64,000 nucleotides of DNA, from contig CAWHTG010000003.1 in NCBI GenBank assembly GCA_963832245.1, positions 372,001 to 436,000 on the forward strand. Reading direction: 5' to 3'. Below the pieces are notes generated by a model that was not told where the DNA came from, searched no databases, and saw only the letters and a list, made by a program, of their open reading frames with translations. The stretch comes from JABDBE01 sp963832245 (lineage in GTDB: Bacteria; Acidobacteriota; Terriglobia; Terriglobales; Acidobacteriaceae). This document shows positions 34,675 to 43,652 of the stretch, in pieces (position 1 is the stretch's first letter; each line of letters starts with the position of its first letter). Both the position numbers and the translations under genes were made by a program.

Positions 34675-35454
34675 TTATAGACCAAAGAGTTCGCGCAGGC
34701 GCTTGGTTTGGGCGCGGCTTACGGGGATTTCGGTTTGTTTCTTGTCGTCCAGGCGCAATTGATAGGAACTCTTGAACCAGGGGACGACTTCTTTGATGCG
34801 GTTGATGTTCACCAGGTAGGAACGGTGGGCTCGCCAGAAGAGATTGGGATCGAGGCTATCCAGCAGTTCCTCGAGGGTGCGGCAGTTGGATTGTCCTTCC
34901 ATGCCGTTGACGCCGCTTGTGGTTACCGTGATAATGCCATCTTCGATGGAAGCGAAACAGATGTCTTTCTGATTTACCAGGAACAGGCGTCCTGCGGTCT
35001 TCAGCAGGATTTTCGCGGTCTGCGGCTTTTGCGACTCGAGCATCCGCATTAGCGTGTCTAGTTTCTCGGACGATGAGCCGCTGCCTTCGATTTTGGCTCG
35101 CGCTCTTGCGACCGACTGGGCTACCCGCTTTTTGTCGAAAGGTTTTAGCAGGTAATCGACCGCGTTCACTTCAAATGCTTTTACGGCATATTGGTCGAAG
35201 GCGGTGGAAAAGACGATTTTCGGCAACGCGACTTTTCGATCGAGAAGTTTTTTGATTACGCCGAAGCCGTCGAGGCCGGGCATTTGGACGTCGAGGAAAA
35301 CCAGGTCGGGATTGTGTTCGCGGATGAGGTTGACGCCCTCGAGGCCGTTTTTGCCTTGGGCGACGACGTCGACGTCGCCGACATTTTTCAGCAGGAAGGC
35401 GAGTTCGTCGCGGGCGAGTTGTTCGTCGTCGACGATTACGGCGGAAAGCGACAT
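34675..35454 (-). CDS. LytTR-family response regulator
   Basis: 259 residues. A canonical receiver occupies 1-120: acidic pair D9/D10, phospho-acceptor D55 (LVFLDVQMPG), T84 and K104 (YLLKPFDK). Residues 150-257 are a LytTR DNA-binding domain with SIEDGIITV, FWRAHRSYLVNINRI and the basic end QTEIPVSRAQTKRLRELF. It is an AlgR/LytR-type transcription factor controlled by a sensor kinase; no LytS-like kinase is adjacent, so the partner is elsewhere. The intact receiver contrasts with the degenerate ones at 16051 and 18599. Confidence 0.92.
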   Translation of the reverse strand: MSLSAVIVDDEQLARDELAFLLKNVGDVDVVAQGKNGLEGVNLIREHNPDLVFLDVQMPGLDGFGVIKKLLDRKVALPKIVFSTAFDQYAVKAFEVNAVDYLLKPFDKKRVAQSVARARAKIEGSGSSSEKLDTLMRMLESQKPQTAKILLKTAGRLFLVNQKDICFASIEDGIITVTTSGVNGMEGQSNCRTLEELLDSLDPNLFWRAHRSYLVNINRIKEVVPWFKSSYQLRLDDKKQTEIPVSRAQTKRLRELFGL

Positions 35455-35510
35455 TCGGGCTCCGTTCGGCTAGTTAGGAGTATAGGAGCGCGGCAGCGTC
35501 AACGCAACCT

Positions 35511-35573
35511 GAGACGTAGCAAGCTACGTCTCTACAGAGGGGCTGTAGAGACGTTGCTTGCAAGGTCTCTGCT
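35511..35573. repeat. GTAGCAAGCTAC palindromic repeat, two facing copies
   Basis: GAGACGTAGC-AA-GCTACGTCTC (35511-35532) is a perfect 10-bp inverted repeat followed by TAC. A second, diverged and inverted copy (TGTAGAGACGTTGCTTGCAA) starts near 35543. A 20-base stretch GTAGCAAGCTACGTCTCTAC recurs at 46604-46623. The second copy overlaps the 3' end of the zinc-ribbon gene and so encodes part of its tail. Confidence 0.7.
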
Positions 35574-36056
35574 TAGCGCGCCTCCGCAGTATGGACAGTA
35601 AACGTCATTCCCCTGCACTGCGTGCTGGCAGTGTGGGCAGCTGGGAACCAATTGATGATTGCATTTGGGGCAGTAGTTGAACCCGGTTTGCACTACCGCG
35701 TCACATTGCGGGCAGTGGCTTAGCAGCGGCTGCCGCAAAACCAGATATAGGATGATGCCGAGACCGTGCGTGATCACAATGGCGATCACCGTCCATAGCA
35801 CGCGGTTCATGCCGCGTCGCCCGGCATCGCGGTTGACGTAGCCGATCAGCAAGATATAACAGGCGAATATGATTCCGGCGAACAGACCGAGAAAAGTTCG
35901 CAACGGGGCCGATGGAGTATCTTTCTGAATCGCGACCAGGGTCGCGAAGAGGATTTGCACTACCACAAACGCCACGGCAGCCAGCGCATAGGCCCATTTG
36001 GGAATGAAACGGAGTTCATCCGCAAACTGGGTTCGTATTTCACTCCTTACCTGCAT
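35532..36056 (-). CDS. Membrane protein with C-terminal double zinc ribbon
   Basis: 174 residues. Three membrane helices (about 20-43, 52-73 and 85-108) are followed by a cytoplasmic double zinc ribbon with four CPxC knuckles: HCPQCD, YCPKCN, SCPHCQ and YCPYCG (residues 115-160). The loop between helices 2 and 3 (NRDAGRRGMNRVLWTV) resembles PLDc_N-type membrane proteins. It is probably the third gene of the sigma/anti-sigma unit upstream (22 bases apart). The final residues (about SRDLASNVSTAPL) are encoded by a dispersed repeat, suggesting the original C-terminus was replaced. Confidence 0.75.
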   Translation of the reverse strand: MQVRSEIRTQFADELRFIPKWAYALAAVAFVVVQILFATLVAIQKDTPSAPLRTFLGLFAGIIFACYILLIGYVNRDAGRRGMNRVLWTVIAIVITHGLGIILYLVLRQPLLSHCPQCDAVVQTGFNYCPKCNHQLVPSCPHCQHAVQGNDVYCPYCGGALSRDLASNVSTAPL

Positions 36057-36077
36057 ATAACTTCTCCCTTTGAATCC

Positions 36078-36557
36078 TTATCCCCGCGCAGCGTCATTCG
36101 TGTCAATCAGGTGGATGCCGCGACCCAGAAAAAGCAGGCTGGTGACCAGTGCCGGCGAAACCCAAAAAACGATGAAGCCTACTTGCCAAACTGGGGTTGA
36201 GACTTGAGCCCGCTCTCCCAGCCAGTGGCAAGCCAGCCAAAGGAACGGCGTGGTGATGGCCGCTGAAAGGCCGACCAGAATGCAAGACATCCACACCAGC
36301 CACATACGTTCTTGCTTCTGCCGCAATTGGCGTGCGTGCAGACGGACTCGCATCTGGGTTGTGTGAACCAGGGCAGGATTGGCGGCGACTGGCACTGAAC
36401 GCAGAGACCGGACAAGCCGTTGTGCAGCTTGGGCATAGTCGCGGCAGGCTGCGCATCCGTCGAGGTGCGCGTTCAACCATGATTGCTGAGAATCCCTAAG
36501 ATGCTGTTCCCCACAGGCAATCAACTCACGAGCTTGTTGGTGCGGGTCGCGGGTCAT
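36078..36557 (-). CDS. Anti-sigma factor with zinc-finger domain
   Basis: 159 residues. The N-terminal anti-sigma domain has the ZAS motif, H31 and C35/C38 in LNAHLDGCAACRDY, that binds zinc and holds the partner sigma factor. Two membrane helices follow (about 86-110 and 124-146), separated by a short periplasmic loop. The start codon overlaps the stop of the ECF sigma gene (ATGA), a tight sigma/anti-sigma pairing. It keeps the sigma factor inactive at the inner membrane until an envelope signal releases it. Confidence 0.87.
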   Translation of the reverse strand: MTRDPHQQARELIACGEQHLRDSQQSWLNAHLDGCAACRDYAQAAQRLVRSLRSVPVAANPALVHTTQMRVRLHARQLRQKQERMWLVWMSCILVGLSAAITTPFLWLACHWLGERAQVSTPVWQVGFIVFWVSPALVTSLLFLGRGIHLIDTNDAARG

Positions 36558-37147
36558 GCTTGTGCTCCTTTCAGTAGCGGCAGGAGCGCGCTCAAACCGC
36601 GATAGAGCCGCGATTTGACCGTGCCCAGCGGCACGCCCGTAACGCTTGCAATCTCGTCCAGCGCCAGGCCTTCCTGGAAACGCAATACGATGGTTTCGCG
36701 ATATTCAGCCGCAATGCCGACCAGCGCGGAGCTGATCCGCTCCGCCTGCTCATGTTGGGCGACCAACTCCAAGGCTGAAGGCCGAAGGTCGGGCGGATCG
36801 AGCGATACTCCTTCTTCTTCATTCAACAGGCCGTCGAGGCTGGCTGGTTTTTTCTTGCGGAGATAATCCAGCGTGAGATGGCGCGCGATGGAAAACAGCC
36901 AGGTGCTGAATTCGTACTTGGGATCGTACTGGTGGCCGCGTTCCAGAACGCGAATCCAAGTTTCCTGAAACATATCTTCAGCTAGTTCCTGGTTGCTGGT
37001 GAGGTGGATCAGGTAGCGCAGCAGACGATGCTGATATTGTTCGATCAAGCGGTCGAGCAGGTCGGGATCACGATGGCGAAGACCACGCGCGATCACGCTC
37101 GTCTCTGACTCCATGCCATTCAGGAAGTAGCAAGCTGCGGCGTCCAT
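36554..37147 (-). CDS. ECF RNA polymerase sigma factor (RpoE-like)
   Basis: 197 residues; an internal ATG (residue 12, MESETSV) could be the real start. Region 2 covers about 25-95 (LIEQYQHRLLRYLIHLT, AEDMFQETWIRVLE, FSTWLFSIARHLTLDYLRK) and region 4 about 130-190 (RETIVLRFQEGLALDEIASV, GVPLGTVKSRLYRGL). No extra C-terminal domain. It directs transcription of a regulon probably including its own operon: sigma, anti-sigma and zinc-ribbon membrane protein in that order. Confidence 0.92.
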   Translation of the reverse strand: MDAAACYFLNGMESETSVIARGLRHRDPDLLDRLIEQYQHRLLRYLIHLTSNQELAEDMFQETWIRVLERGHQYDPKYEFSTWLFSIARHLTLDYLRKKKPASLDGLLNEEEGVSLDPPDLRPSALELVAQHEQAERISSALVGIAAEYRETIVLRFQEGLALDEIASVTGVPLGTVKSRLYRGLSALLPLLKGAQA

Positions 37148-37271
37148 GCTATCGGGATATACGGGTGAGGGGAGGAAAAAGATGCAGGCTGAACCCAGAC
37201 CTCAACTAATAGGTATAAGTCTTGTATTTACATGTGTTTGGGGATGAGATGGAAAATCATCCCTTAATGCC

Positions 37272-38453
37272 TTATGCGACATTTTCGATCGCCAGCGCCA
37301 TACCCAGGCCGCCGCTTACACATAAAGTCGCGACACCGCGTTTGGCTTTGCGCTTCAGCATCTCATGCAGCAATGTGACTGTGATCCGCGTTCCGGTACA
37401 ACCAATGGGATGGCCGAGCGCAATCGCGCCTCCGTTCACGTTGAGCTTCGCGCGATCGAAATGCAATTCTCGATCGCACGCCAAAACCTGCGCGGCGAAG
37501 GCCTCGTTGAGTTCGATCAAGTCGAAATCGGCCAGACGGAGTTGATGCTTTTGCTCCATCTTGCGCAATGCGGGTACGGGAGCAATTCCCATGATGCGCG
37601 GATCCACGCCGACCGAGGTTACTGCCAGAATGCGAGCCAGTGGTTTGGAGGTATTTTTCCTGGCGAAGTCTTCGCTCGCGAGCACTACTGCTGCGGCGCC
37701 ATCGGTGATACCGGAGGAATTGCCCGCGGTGATGGTTCCGCTTTTCGAAAATACTGGTGAAAGCGCCGCCATTTTTTCCATAGTGGCTCCAAGGAAAATA
37801 TGCTCATCGCGGCTGAAAGTCTGCGGACCTTTCTTGGTTTCCAGAGTGACTGGGACTAGCTCATTATCAAATCGCTTGGCATCGAAGGCTGCCGCCGCGC
37901 GGGTCTGCGAGCAGAGGGCATACTGATCCTGCTCTTCGCGAGTGAGCTTGTATTGCTCGGCCAGGACCTCGGCAGTTTCACCCATCAACATTTTCGCCAA
38001 GGGACAGAAAAAGCCATCGCGGTACATGCCGTCGACGAGTTCCTGATTGCCCAAACGATAGCCCCAGCGCGCGCCGTCAAGATAGTAGGGCAAGCGAGAC
38101 ATGGATTCGGTGCCGCCAGCCAGCACGCAATCGAGATTGCCAGTCGCGATTTCCTGAAATCCGAGCGCAATCGATTTGAGTCCGGACGCGCACGCCTTGT
38201 TCACCGTGTAAGCCGGAGCTTCCTGCGGAACGCCGCTACGAATAGAAATCTGGCGAGCCGGATTTGGTCCTCCGCCGGCCTGACGGGCGTTGCCAAAGAT
38301 CGTTTCCTCGACCTGATCCGGACGAATCCGAGCGCGCTCGATGGCGGCTTGCGCCGCAACCACTCCCATATCGGCTGCGGTCATCGAAGACAATGAGCCT
38401 CCGAACTTGCCGATGGGCGTGCGCACGGCTGAAAGAATATAAACGTCTTGCAA
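37272..38453 (-). CDS. atoB: Acetyl-CoA C-acetyltransferase (thiolase)
   Basis: 393 residues, the full family length. The thiolase triad is intact: nucleophile Cys88 in NKACASGLKS, His348 in GHPIGCTGT and Cys378 in CVSGGLG. The pantetheine loop and NVNGGAIALGHP motif are standard. It condenses two acetyl-CoA to acetoacetyl-CoA or cleaves 3-ketoacyl-CoA in the cytoplasm. No acyl-CoA dehydrogenase or PHB genes are adjacent, so the direction cannot be inferred. The closest named class is biosynthetic/AtoB-type. Transcribed alone, with the hydrolase gene downstream in reverse order beyond about 85 bases. Confidence 0.92.
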   Translation of the reverse strand: MQDVYILSAVRTPIGKFGGSLSSMTAADMGVVAAQAAIERARIRPDQVEETIFGNARQAGGGPNPARQISIRSGVPQEAPAYTVNKACASGLKSIALGFQEIATGNLDCVLAGGTESMSRLPYYLDGARWGYRLGNQELVDGMYRDGFFCPLAKMLMGETAEVLAEQYKLTREEQDQYALCSQTRAAAAFDAKRFDNELVPVTLETKKGPQTFSRDEHIFLGATMEKMAALSPVFSKSGTITAGNSSGITDGAAAVVLASEDFARKNTSKPLARILAVTSVGVDPRIMGIAPVPALRKMEQKHQLRLADFDLIELNEAFAAQVLACDRELHFDRAKLNVNGGAIALGHPIGCTGTRITVTLLHEMLKRKAKRGVATLCVSGGLGMALAIENVA

Positions 38454-38537
38454 CGATGCCTCCTCAATTCAGTCTAGCATTCGATGAGCAGGTGTTTAGA
38501 TGCGACGGGGAACGCAAGGCTTCGGCCGTGATCGCGT

Positions 38538-39290
38538 TTACGAATCGAAAAACTTTTTTATCTGAGGCCAGTGTTTTCGCACGATGTACTCGGTCTTGAG
38601 ATGACCGCCTCGCGGGAGGAGTTTGAGTGTAATGCGCGCGTGCCTGGCAAAGGCATCCACGACTTTCCATGGAATGAAAGGATCGTCTTTTGCATGGAAG
38701 ATCAATATCTTCGAAGGCGTGAGCTCCTTCAGATGATGCGCTGGGTTGAAGAACACTCCGCTATGCAGCTTGTTCCAGTTCTTGGCGGAGAGGCGATATC
38801 CGTTGCCGAACGCAGCGCGGATGTACGCTGGATAACTTGGGTTTGAAGTTTCCTTCTTTTGCTCCTTCCTCAGGATGGCCCAGTCCACGACTGGGCAATT
38901 GGCAATCACTTTTGTAATCCGCGGATCGAGCGAGGAAAGAATGGCGGCAGCGCCGCCGAAGCTTCCACCGATTACAAAGATCTTCCCGGGCGAGCAACGG
39001 AACTTTCGGCCAAACGCGAGCTCCTGGAATCCACGGGGTAGTTCGCCGACGATGTCGAGAATGTCCTCGTGGGGAGAGCATTCGAGAAATTGTCCTCCAC
39101 TCTCCCAGGCTCCGCGCCATCGCGGATAAAAAACCCAGTATCCCTTGCTCGAAAGATACTCGACGAGAGGCTGCTTTCTGGGAATCGAAGGCATGCCATC
39201 GCAGAGAATAATTACCTTCTGCTGCCTGCTTGAGCGAACTGGAGGCAAGAACTCCGCGACTATTTCCTGCTTAAATCTGGTGCGAAACAT
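38538..39290 (-). CDS. Alpha/beta hydrolase
   Basis: 250 residues. Alpha/beta-hydrolase fold with Ser110 in the elbow IGGSFGG, an acid at D202/D203 (FHAKDDPFIP) and His230 (PRGGHLKTE), so a complete triad. The N-terminal strands (VIILCDGMPSIP, YWVFYPRWRGAWESGG) are like dienelactone-hydrolase or acylaminoacyl-peptidase relatives. No signal peptide is seen. An ester or peptide substrate is likely but not identifiable. It is single, on the strand opposite to rlmB. Confidence 0.8.
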   Translation of the reverse strand: MFRTRFKQEIVAEFLPPVRSSRQQKVIILCDGMPSIPRKQPLVEYLSSKGYWVFYPRWRGAWESGGQFLECSPHEDILDIVGELPRGFQELAFGRKFRCSPGKIFVIGGSFGGAAAILSSLDPRITKVIANCPVVDWAILRKEQKKETSNPSYPAYIRAAFGNGYRLSAKNWNKLHSGVFFNPAHHLKELTPSKILIFHAKDDPFIPWKVVDAFARHARITLKLLPRGGHLKTEYIVRKHWPQIKKFFDS

Positions 39291-39472
39291 TGTTCCTATT
39301 TAACTACAGCAGTTCTCGCAAAGTGGGGTTTGAAAGGGTGCAGCTTCCAGCGTCGCCGCCCATCCGTTTAATGATTTACGGCACGGCCGGAAGAGGCTGC
39401 GGAAAAACTTGTCGAGAACGCCACAAGCGACCTCAGGCGGTAAAGCGCGAATACATTTTCAAACAGCTTGGC

Positions 39473-39492
39473 GGCCCGACTGAAGTCGGGCC
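39473..39492. repeat. GGCCCGAC-TGAA-GTCGGGCC hairpin
   Basis: Perfect 8-bp stem with a TGAA loop in the gap between the divergent alpha/beta hydrolase and rlmB genes. It is similar in layout to the hairpins at 21474 and 48218. No T-run follows, so it is more likely an intergenic repeat than a terminator. Confidence 0.55.
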
Positions 39493-39589
39493 CTCCCAAG
39501 ACCTGCATGGATCATAGTTTTTCCGCAGCTCCTTGAAAAGCCGTGACCCTTTAAAACTAAAATCGCTCACTGAATTAAACTACGAGAAC

Positions 39590-40327
39590 ATGAATTACAT
39601 CTACGGGATTAATGCCGTGGCTGAGGCCCTGAAGGCGCGCGGACGAACCTTTGCCTGGGTGGGAGTGGCGAAGGAACGCCACGATCTTCGCCTGAAGCAT
39701 GTCGTTGATGAGTGCCGGCGGCAGGGAGTTGCTGTACGCTTTGTGGCGCGCGACGAACTCGATCACATGGCGGGCAACAACGCGCACCAGGGCGTGGTCG
39801 CCGTTACCTCGGCGAAACAATACAACGATCTCGAAGATGTGGTCGCGGCCAAGCGCGGGGAGTATTCGCTCATCGTAGTGCTTGATGGAGTCGAGGATCC
39901 GCATAATCTCGGCGCGATTCTCCGCACTGCGGACGCGGCTGGCGCCGATGGCGTCGTAATCCCCGAGCGCCGGGCTGCGGGAGTCACCGCGACTGTGACC
40001 AAAGCCTCGGCTGGCGCCAGCGAGCACTTACCCATCGCCAAAGTCACCAACATCGCTCGCACTCTGGAAGAATTGAAGGCGCAGAATTTGTGGATGGTCG
40101 GACTCGATGAACGCGGGAAGCAGTCTTACGACTCGCTCGACTACAACATGGACTGCGCCATCGTACTGGGCGCGGAAGGCAAGGGTCTACACGATCTGGT
40201 GGCGAGGAAGTGCGATTTCCTGGTTTCTATTCCCATGCTGGGGAAGGTGCCATCGTTGAATGTTTCCGTGGCGGCGGGAGTGATGTTGTATGAGATCGTA
40301 CGGCAGCGAAGAAAGAAGTCGTCATGA
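39590..40327 (+). CDS. rlmB: 23S rRNA (guanosine-2'-O-)-methyltransferase RlmB
   Basis: 245 residues from the ATG at 39590 (MNYIYGINAVAEALK), where the SpoU substrate-binding domain begins. The three SpoU/TrmH motifs are present: VLDGVEDPHNLGAILRTADA, VLGAEGKGL and IPMLGKVPSLNVSVAAGV, which form the knotted AdoMet site. RlmB methylates G2251 in the peptidyl-transferase P-loop of 23S rRNA. The last bases overlap the next gene's start (ATGA), so the two are co-translated, although that neighbour has no obvious link to rRNA. Confidence 0.92.
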   Translation: MNYIYGINAVAEALKARGRTFAWVGVAKERHDLRLKHVVDECRRQGVAVRFVARDELDHMAGNNAHQGVVAVTSAKQYNDLEDVVAAKRGEYSLIVVLDGVEDPHNLGAILRTADAAGADGVVIPERRAAGVTATVTKASAGASEHLPIAKVTNIARTLEELKAQNLWMVGLDERGKQSYDSLDYNMDCAIVLGAEGKGLHDLVARKCDFLVSIPMLGKVPSLNVSVAAGVMLYEIVRQRRKKSS

Positions 40328-42063
40328 AGTTCCTCCGTGTCGTGTGTCTCATCTGTGGCTTGGTTGCTCCGGGTTTCGCGCTTGATCGCGAGGCTTTTAC
40401 CTTTACCAACTATGACCTTGATGTGCGCGTCGAGCCGGAGCAGCAGCGTTTAGGTGTGCGTGGCAAGATTACGCTGCGCAACGATTCCGCCGCTCCTCAG
40501 AGAAACATCGCGCTGCAAATTTCGTCTACGTTGGATTGGAAGTCGATTCAGACTGGGGCCAAGCCGGTAGACTTTGTCACTCACGAATACACATCGGACA
40601 TCGATCACACCGGTGCACTGTCGGAAGCGATCGTGACTTTGCCGCGCGAGGTTCCACCCCAGAGCACAATCGAACTCGAAATCGGATATGAAGGAGTGAT
40701 TCCGCTCGATATCACGCGTCTCACCCGGATTGGCGTACCTGAGGATAAAGCTAAGCACACGGACTGGGACCAGATCAGCAAATCTTTTACCGCTGTGCGC
40801 GGAATTGGATATGTGGTTTGGTATCCGGTGGCGACGGAGTCGGCGAACTTGTCGGAAGGGAACAGCGTGTTTGAAACCGTTGGGAAATGGAAGTTACGAG
40901 AATCTGGCTCGAATGTGAAACTAAATCTGTGCTTCGTTACGAGCAAGTGGGCTCCCCCAATGGGTGTGGTAAATGACCAGCGTCTGCGGGATGTCGGGGG
41001 CGGCGGCATCGGAGGACCGGCAGGAGGAGACGTGACTGCCTGCGGGCTTCATTTCTACGAGCCACTTGGGCAAACGGTGCCGCTATTCCTGTTTTCCAAT
41101 TACTCAGAATTAGATCAATCGGCAGTAGACATTCGCTACTTGCCCGAGCACAAAGCCGGCGCGGAGAACTACGCGCTGGCTGCCGACTTGGCTGTTCCCC
41201 TTGTTACCGAGTGGTTCGGCGCGCCGCGCCTGAGAGCAGAAACCGCAGAGCTAGCCGATGCCGCCGCAGCGCCGTTCGAGAGTGGCAGCATGCTCCTGAC
41301 GCCGCTTGGCAGCACCGATTCCACGATGTATCAACTGGCTGCAGTCCACCAACTTACTCATGACGCGTTCTTCTCGCCACGTCCGTGGATTTACGAGGGG
41401 CTGGCGCACTTTGCGCAGGCATTGGAGCGAGAGCAGCTAAACGGACGCCAGGCGGCGCTGGATTTTATGGCTCGGCATCGAACCGCGATCGCCGACGCGG
41501 AAAAAACACTGGCGGCCGCACACAACCAAAATGAGCCGTCCAATGAATCCCTGATCAATAGCAGCACTGAGGAGTTCTATCGCAGCAAAGCGATGTACGT
41601 TTGGTGGATGCTGCGGGACATGGTCGGCGATACGGCGCTGAAGAAGGTTCTGGCAGCCTACCACTCGGATCAGGATAAGGAATCTTCTTATGTGCAGCAT
41701 TTGGTCGAAGCGCAAACCCATCGCGATTTGGAATGGTTTTTCGACGATTGGGTATATCGTGACCGCGGCTTGCCCGACTTTCGCGTCGAGTCCGCTTATC
41801 CGCGCGCGAAGGTTGACAGCGGTTACATAACGACCATTACGATTGAGAATCTCGGAGACACCGGAGCCGAGGTGCCGGTAACCCTCCGTATGGAAGGCGG
41901 AGAAGTTATAAAGCGGCTGGAAGTGCATGCGAAGTCGAAGGCCGCGGTCCGGATCGAGGCGGCGACCGCGCCGCTGGAAGTCGTGGTGAATGATGGCAGC
42001 GTGCCCGAGAGCGACTTGAGCAACAACGTCTTCAAGGTTCCATCAGCTGACGCGGCGAAGTGA
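40324..42063 (+). CDS. Exported gluzincin-like (M1/MA) protein lacking the catalytic Glu
   Basis: 579 residues with a signal peptide (cleavage near FALDRE, residue 20). Residues 22-135 resemble the beta-saddle N-terminal domain of M1 aminopeptidases. The metallopeptidase-like core is 285-470: the zinc helix reads H342-Q-L-T-H346 where HExxH is expected, followed by the third-ligand segment WIYEGLAHFAQ (E358), then a helical region with YVWWMLRDMVGD. A C-terminal beta domain (about 485-575) ends the protein. With Gln343 instead of Glu it cannot activate water normally, so it is probably a non-catalytic binding protein. Overlaps rlmB by four bases. Confidence 0.75.
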   Translation: MKFLRVVCLICGLVAPGFALDREAFTFTNYDLDVRVEPEQQRLGVRGKITLRNDSAAPQRNIALQISSTLDWKSIQTGAKPVDFVTHEYTSDIDHTGALSEAIVTLPREVPPQSTIELEIGYEGVIPLDITRLTRIGVPEDKAKHTDWDQISKSFTAVRGIGYVVWYPVATESANLSEGNSVFETVGKWKLRESGSNVKLNLCFVTSKWAPPMGVVNDQRLRDVGGGGIGGPAGGDVTACGLHFYEPLGQTVPLFLFSNYSELDQSAVDIRYLPEHKAGAENYALAADLAVPLVTEWFGAPRLRAETAELADAAAAPFESGSMLLTPLGSTDSTMYQLAAVHQLTHDAFFSPRPWIYEGLAHFAQALEREQLNGRQAALDFMARHRTAIADAEKTLAAAHNQNEPSNESLINSSTEEFYRSKAMYVWWMLRDMVGDTALKKVLAAYHSDQDKESSYVQHLVEAQTHRDLEWFFDDWVYRDRGLPDFRVESAYPRAKVDSGYITTITIENLGDTGAEVPVTLRMEGGEVIKRLEVHAKSKAAVRIEAATAPLEVVVNDGSVPESDLSNNVFKVPSADAAK

Positions 42064-42133
42064 TTTCCAATTGTCCATCGGCAATTGAAAATTGAACATT
42101 GACGCAGTTCGAATGCAATGGCGGGAGGGCTTC

Positions 42134-43558
42134 TTGGCCTACATTCAATTTCTTGGCGCCGCTGGAACCGTCACTGGCTCCAAGCATCTGATCAATACTG
42201 ATTCTAGTTCCGGCGGCTTCCGGGCGCTCATCGACTGCGGCATGTTCCAGGGGCAGAAGGAATGGCGCGAGCGCAACTGGCAGGACACCCCCGTACCCGC
42301 GCGCCAGATCGATGCCGTGGTGCTGACTCACGCGCATCTCGACCATTGCGGATGGATTCCCCGGTTGGTGAAGGGAGGTTTTCGCGGACCAATTTACGCG
42401 ACTCCAGCGACTATAGATTTGTGCGGAATCTTGCTGCCCGACTCCGGCCACCTGCAGGAAGAAGACGCTGCTTTTTACAACAAATATAAGAAGTCTAAAC
42501 ATGATCCCGCGCTGCCGTTGTACACCGAGGCGGAAGCGCAAGCATCGCTCCAGTATTTTCGCCCTGTGCCATTCGGAGAAACCCGGCAGCTGTGTCCGGA
42601 GATTTCATTTCGCTTCGTTCGGGCGGCGCACATTCTGGGGTCATCGATGGTTGAACTGGCGTTGCAGAGTAACGGGCAAACTCGCCATTTATTATTTACC
42701 GGCGACATTGGTCGCGTACGAGACCAGGTGACTGCGCCGGGTAAAGTTGTGCGCTCCGGACCCACCGAGGGCGAGGCGGCGGACATCCTAGTGATGGAGT
42801 CCACCTACGGCAACCGGCCGCATCCGACGACTGACCCACGACCGGAGTTAGCCGCGCTCATTCGCCGCACGGCGGAACGCGGCGGAAGCGTCGTTGTGCC
42901 CGCGTTTGCAGTTGAGCGCACGCAAAAATTCCTCTTCATGTTGAAAGAGTTGATGCAATCAGGACAACTTCCTACCATTCCGGTCTTCTGCGACAGCCCC
43001 ATGGCCATCAAGGCCGTGGAGATCTTTATGAAACACACCGAGGAGTACAGCGACGACACCCGTCGGCTGGTCGCTGAACATGGGTCACCGCTGGGCTGGC
43101 CCGGATTTACGTTTGCCTCGACTGTGGAAGAATCGAAGAGCATCAATGGCGTGAAGACTCCATCGATTATCGTCTCGTCCAGTGGCATGGTGACCGGAGG
43201 CCGCATTCTGCATCACCTCGCACAAAGGCTGCCTGATCCGAAAAATACAGTGGTGTTTATCGGTTTCCAGGCGCCGGGAACCCGCGGGTTCACCATTAAG
43301 AGCGGCGCCCCGGAAGTGAAGATTTTCGGCGACATGGTGCCGATTCGCGCGCAGGTGGCGGCGTTCGAGCAATTCAGCGACCATGCCGACACGCCGGAGT
43401 TGTTGCAATGGCTGCGGACTTTTGCTGAAAAGCCATCTGCGACCTATCTGGTGCACGGCGAGCCCGCAGCTTCCTCGCAATTGCGCGATACGATGGCGAA
43501 GGAGCTAGGGTGGAACGTGCAGGTGGCGCAGTGGATGGAGAAAGTGCAGATCATTTAG
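42134..43558 (+). CDS. Metallo-beta-lactamase/beta-CASP RNA-processing nuclease
   Basis: 474 residues from a TTG at 42134, favoured because GGGAGG is six bases upstream and MAYIQFLGAAGTVTGSKHLI is where the family starts; an ATG at 42113 is possible. Metal site: THAHLDHCGWIP (HAHLDH 66-71), with later ligands in FVRAAHILGSSM and FTGDIGR. Beta-CASP motifs follow: VMESTYGNR, VVVPAFAVERTQ, SSGMVTGGRILHH and FSDHAD. This is the YsgA/CPSF-like class that acts as endo- or 5' exoribonuclease on RNA. Cytoplasmic; the partner is unknown. It is separated from the previous gene by an AT-rich CAATTG-repeat spacer. Confidence 0.88.
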   Translation: MAYIQFLGAAGTVTGSKHLINTDSSSGGFRALIDCGMFQGQKEWRERNWQDTPVPARQIDAVVLTHAHLDHCGWIPRLVKGGFRGPIYATPATIDLCGILLPDSGHLQEEDAAFYNKYKKSKHDPALPLYTEAEAQASLQYFRPVPFGETRQLCPEISFRFVRAAHILGSSMVELALQSNGQTRHLLFTGDIGRVRDQVTAPGKVVRSGPTEGEAADILVMESTYGNRPHPTTDPRPELAALIRRTAERGGSVVVPAFAVERTQKFLFMLKELMQSGQLPTIPVFCDSPMAIKAVEIFMKHTEEYSDDTRRLVAEHGSPLGWPGFTFASTVEESKSINGVKTPSIIVSSSGMVTGGRILHHLAQRLPDPKNTVVFIGFQAPGTRGFTIKSGAPEVKIFGDMVPIRAQVAAFEQFSDHADTPELLQWLRTFAEKPSATYLVHGEPAASSQLRDTMAKELGWNVQVAQWMEKVQII

Positions 43559-43652
43559 TGATTAGGCAAATGCTAATCGGATATTTGCGAGCCTTCGCGG
43601 GTTTCGATTACTCAATTTTAAATTCTCAATTAGACAATTTGAGGACGCTCGC

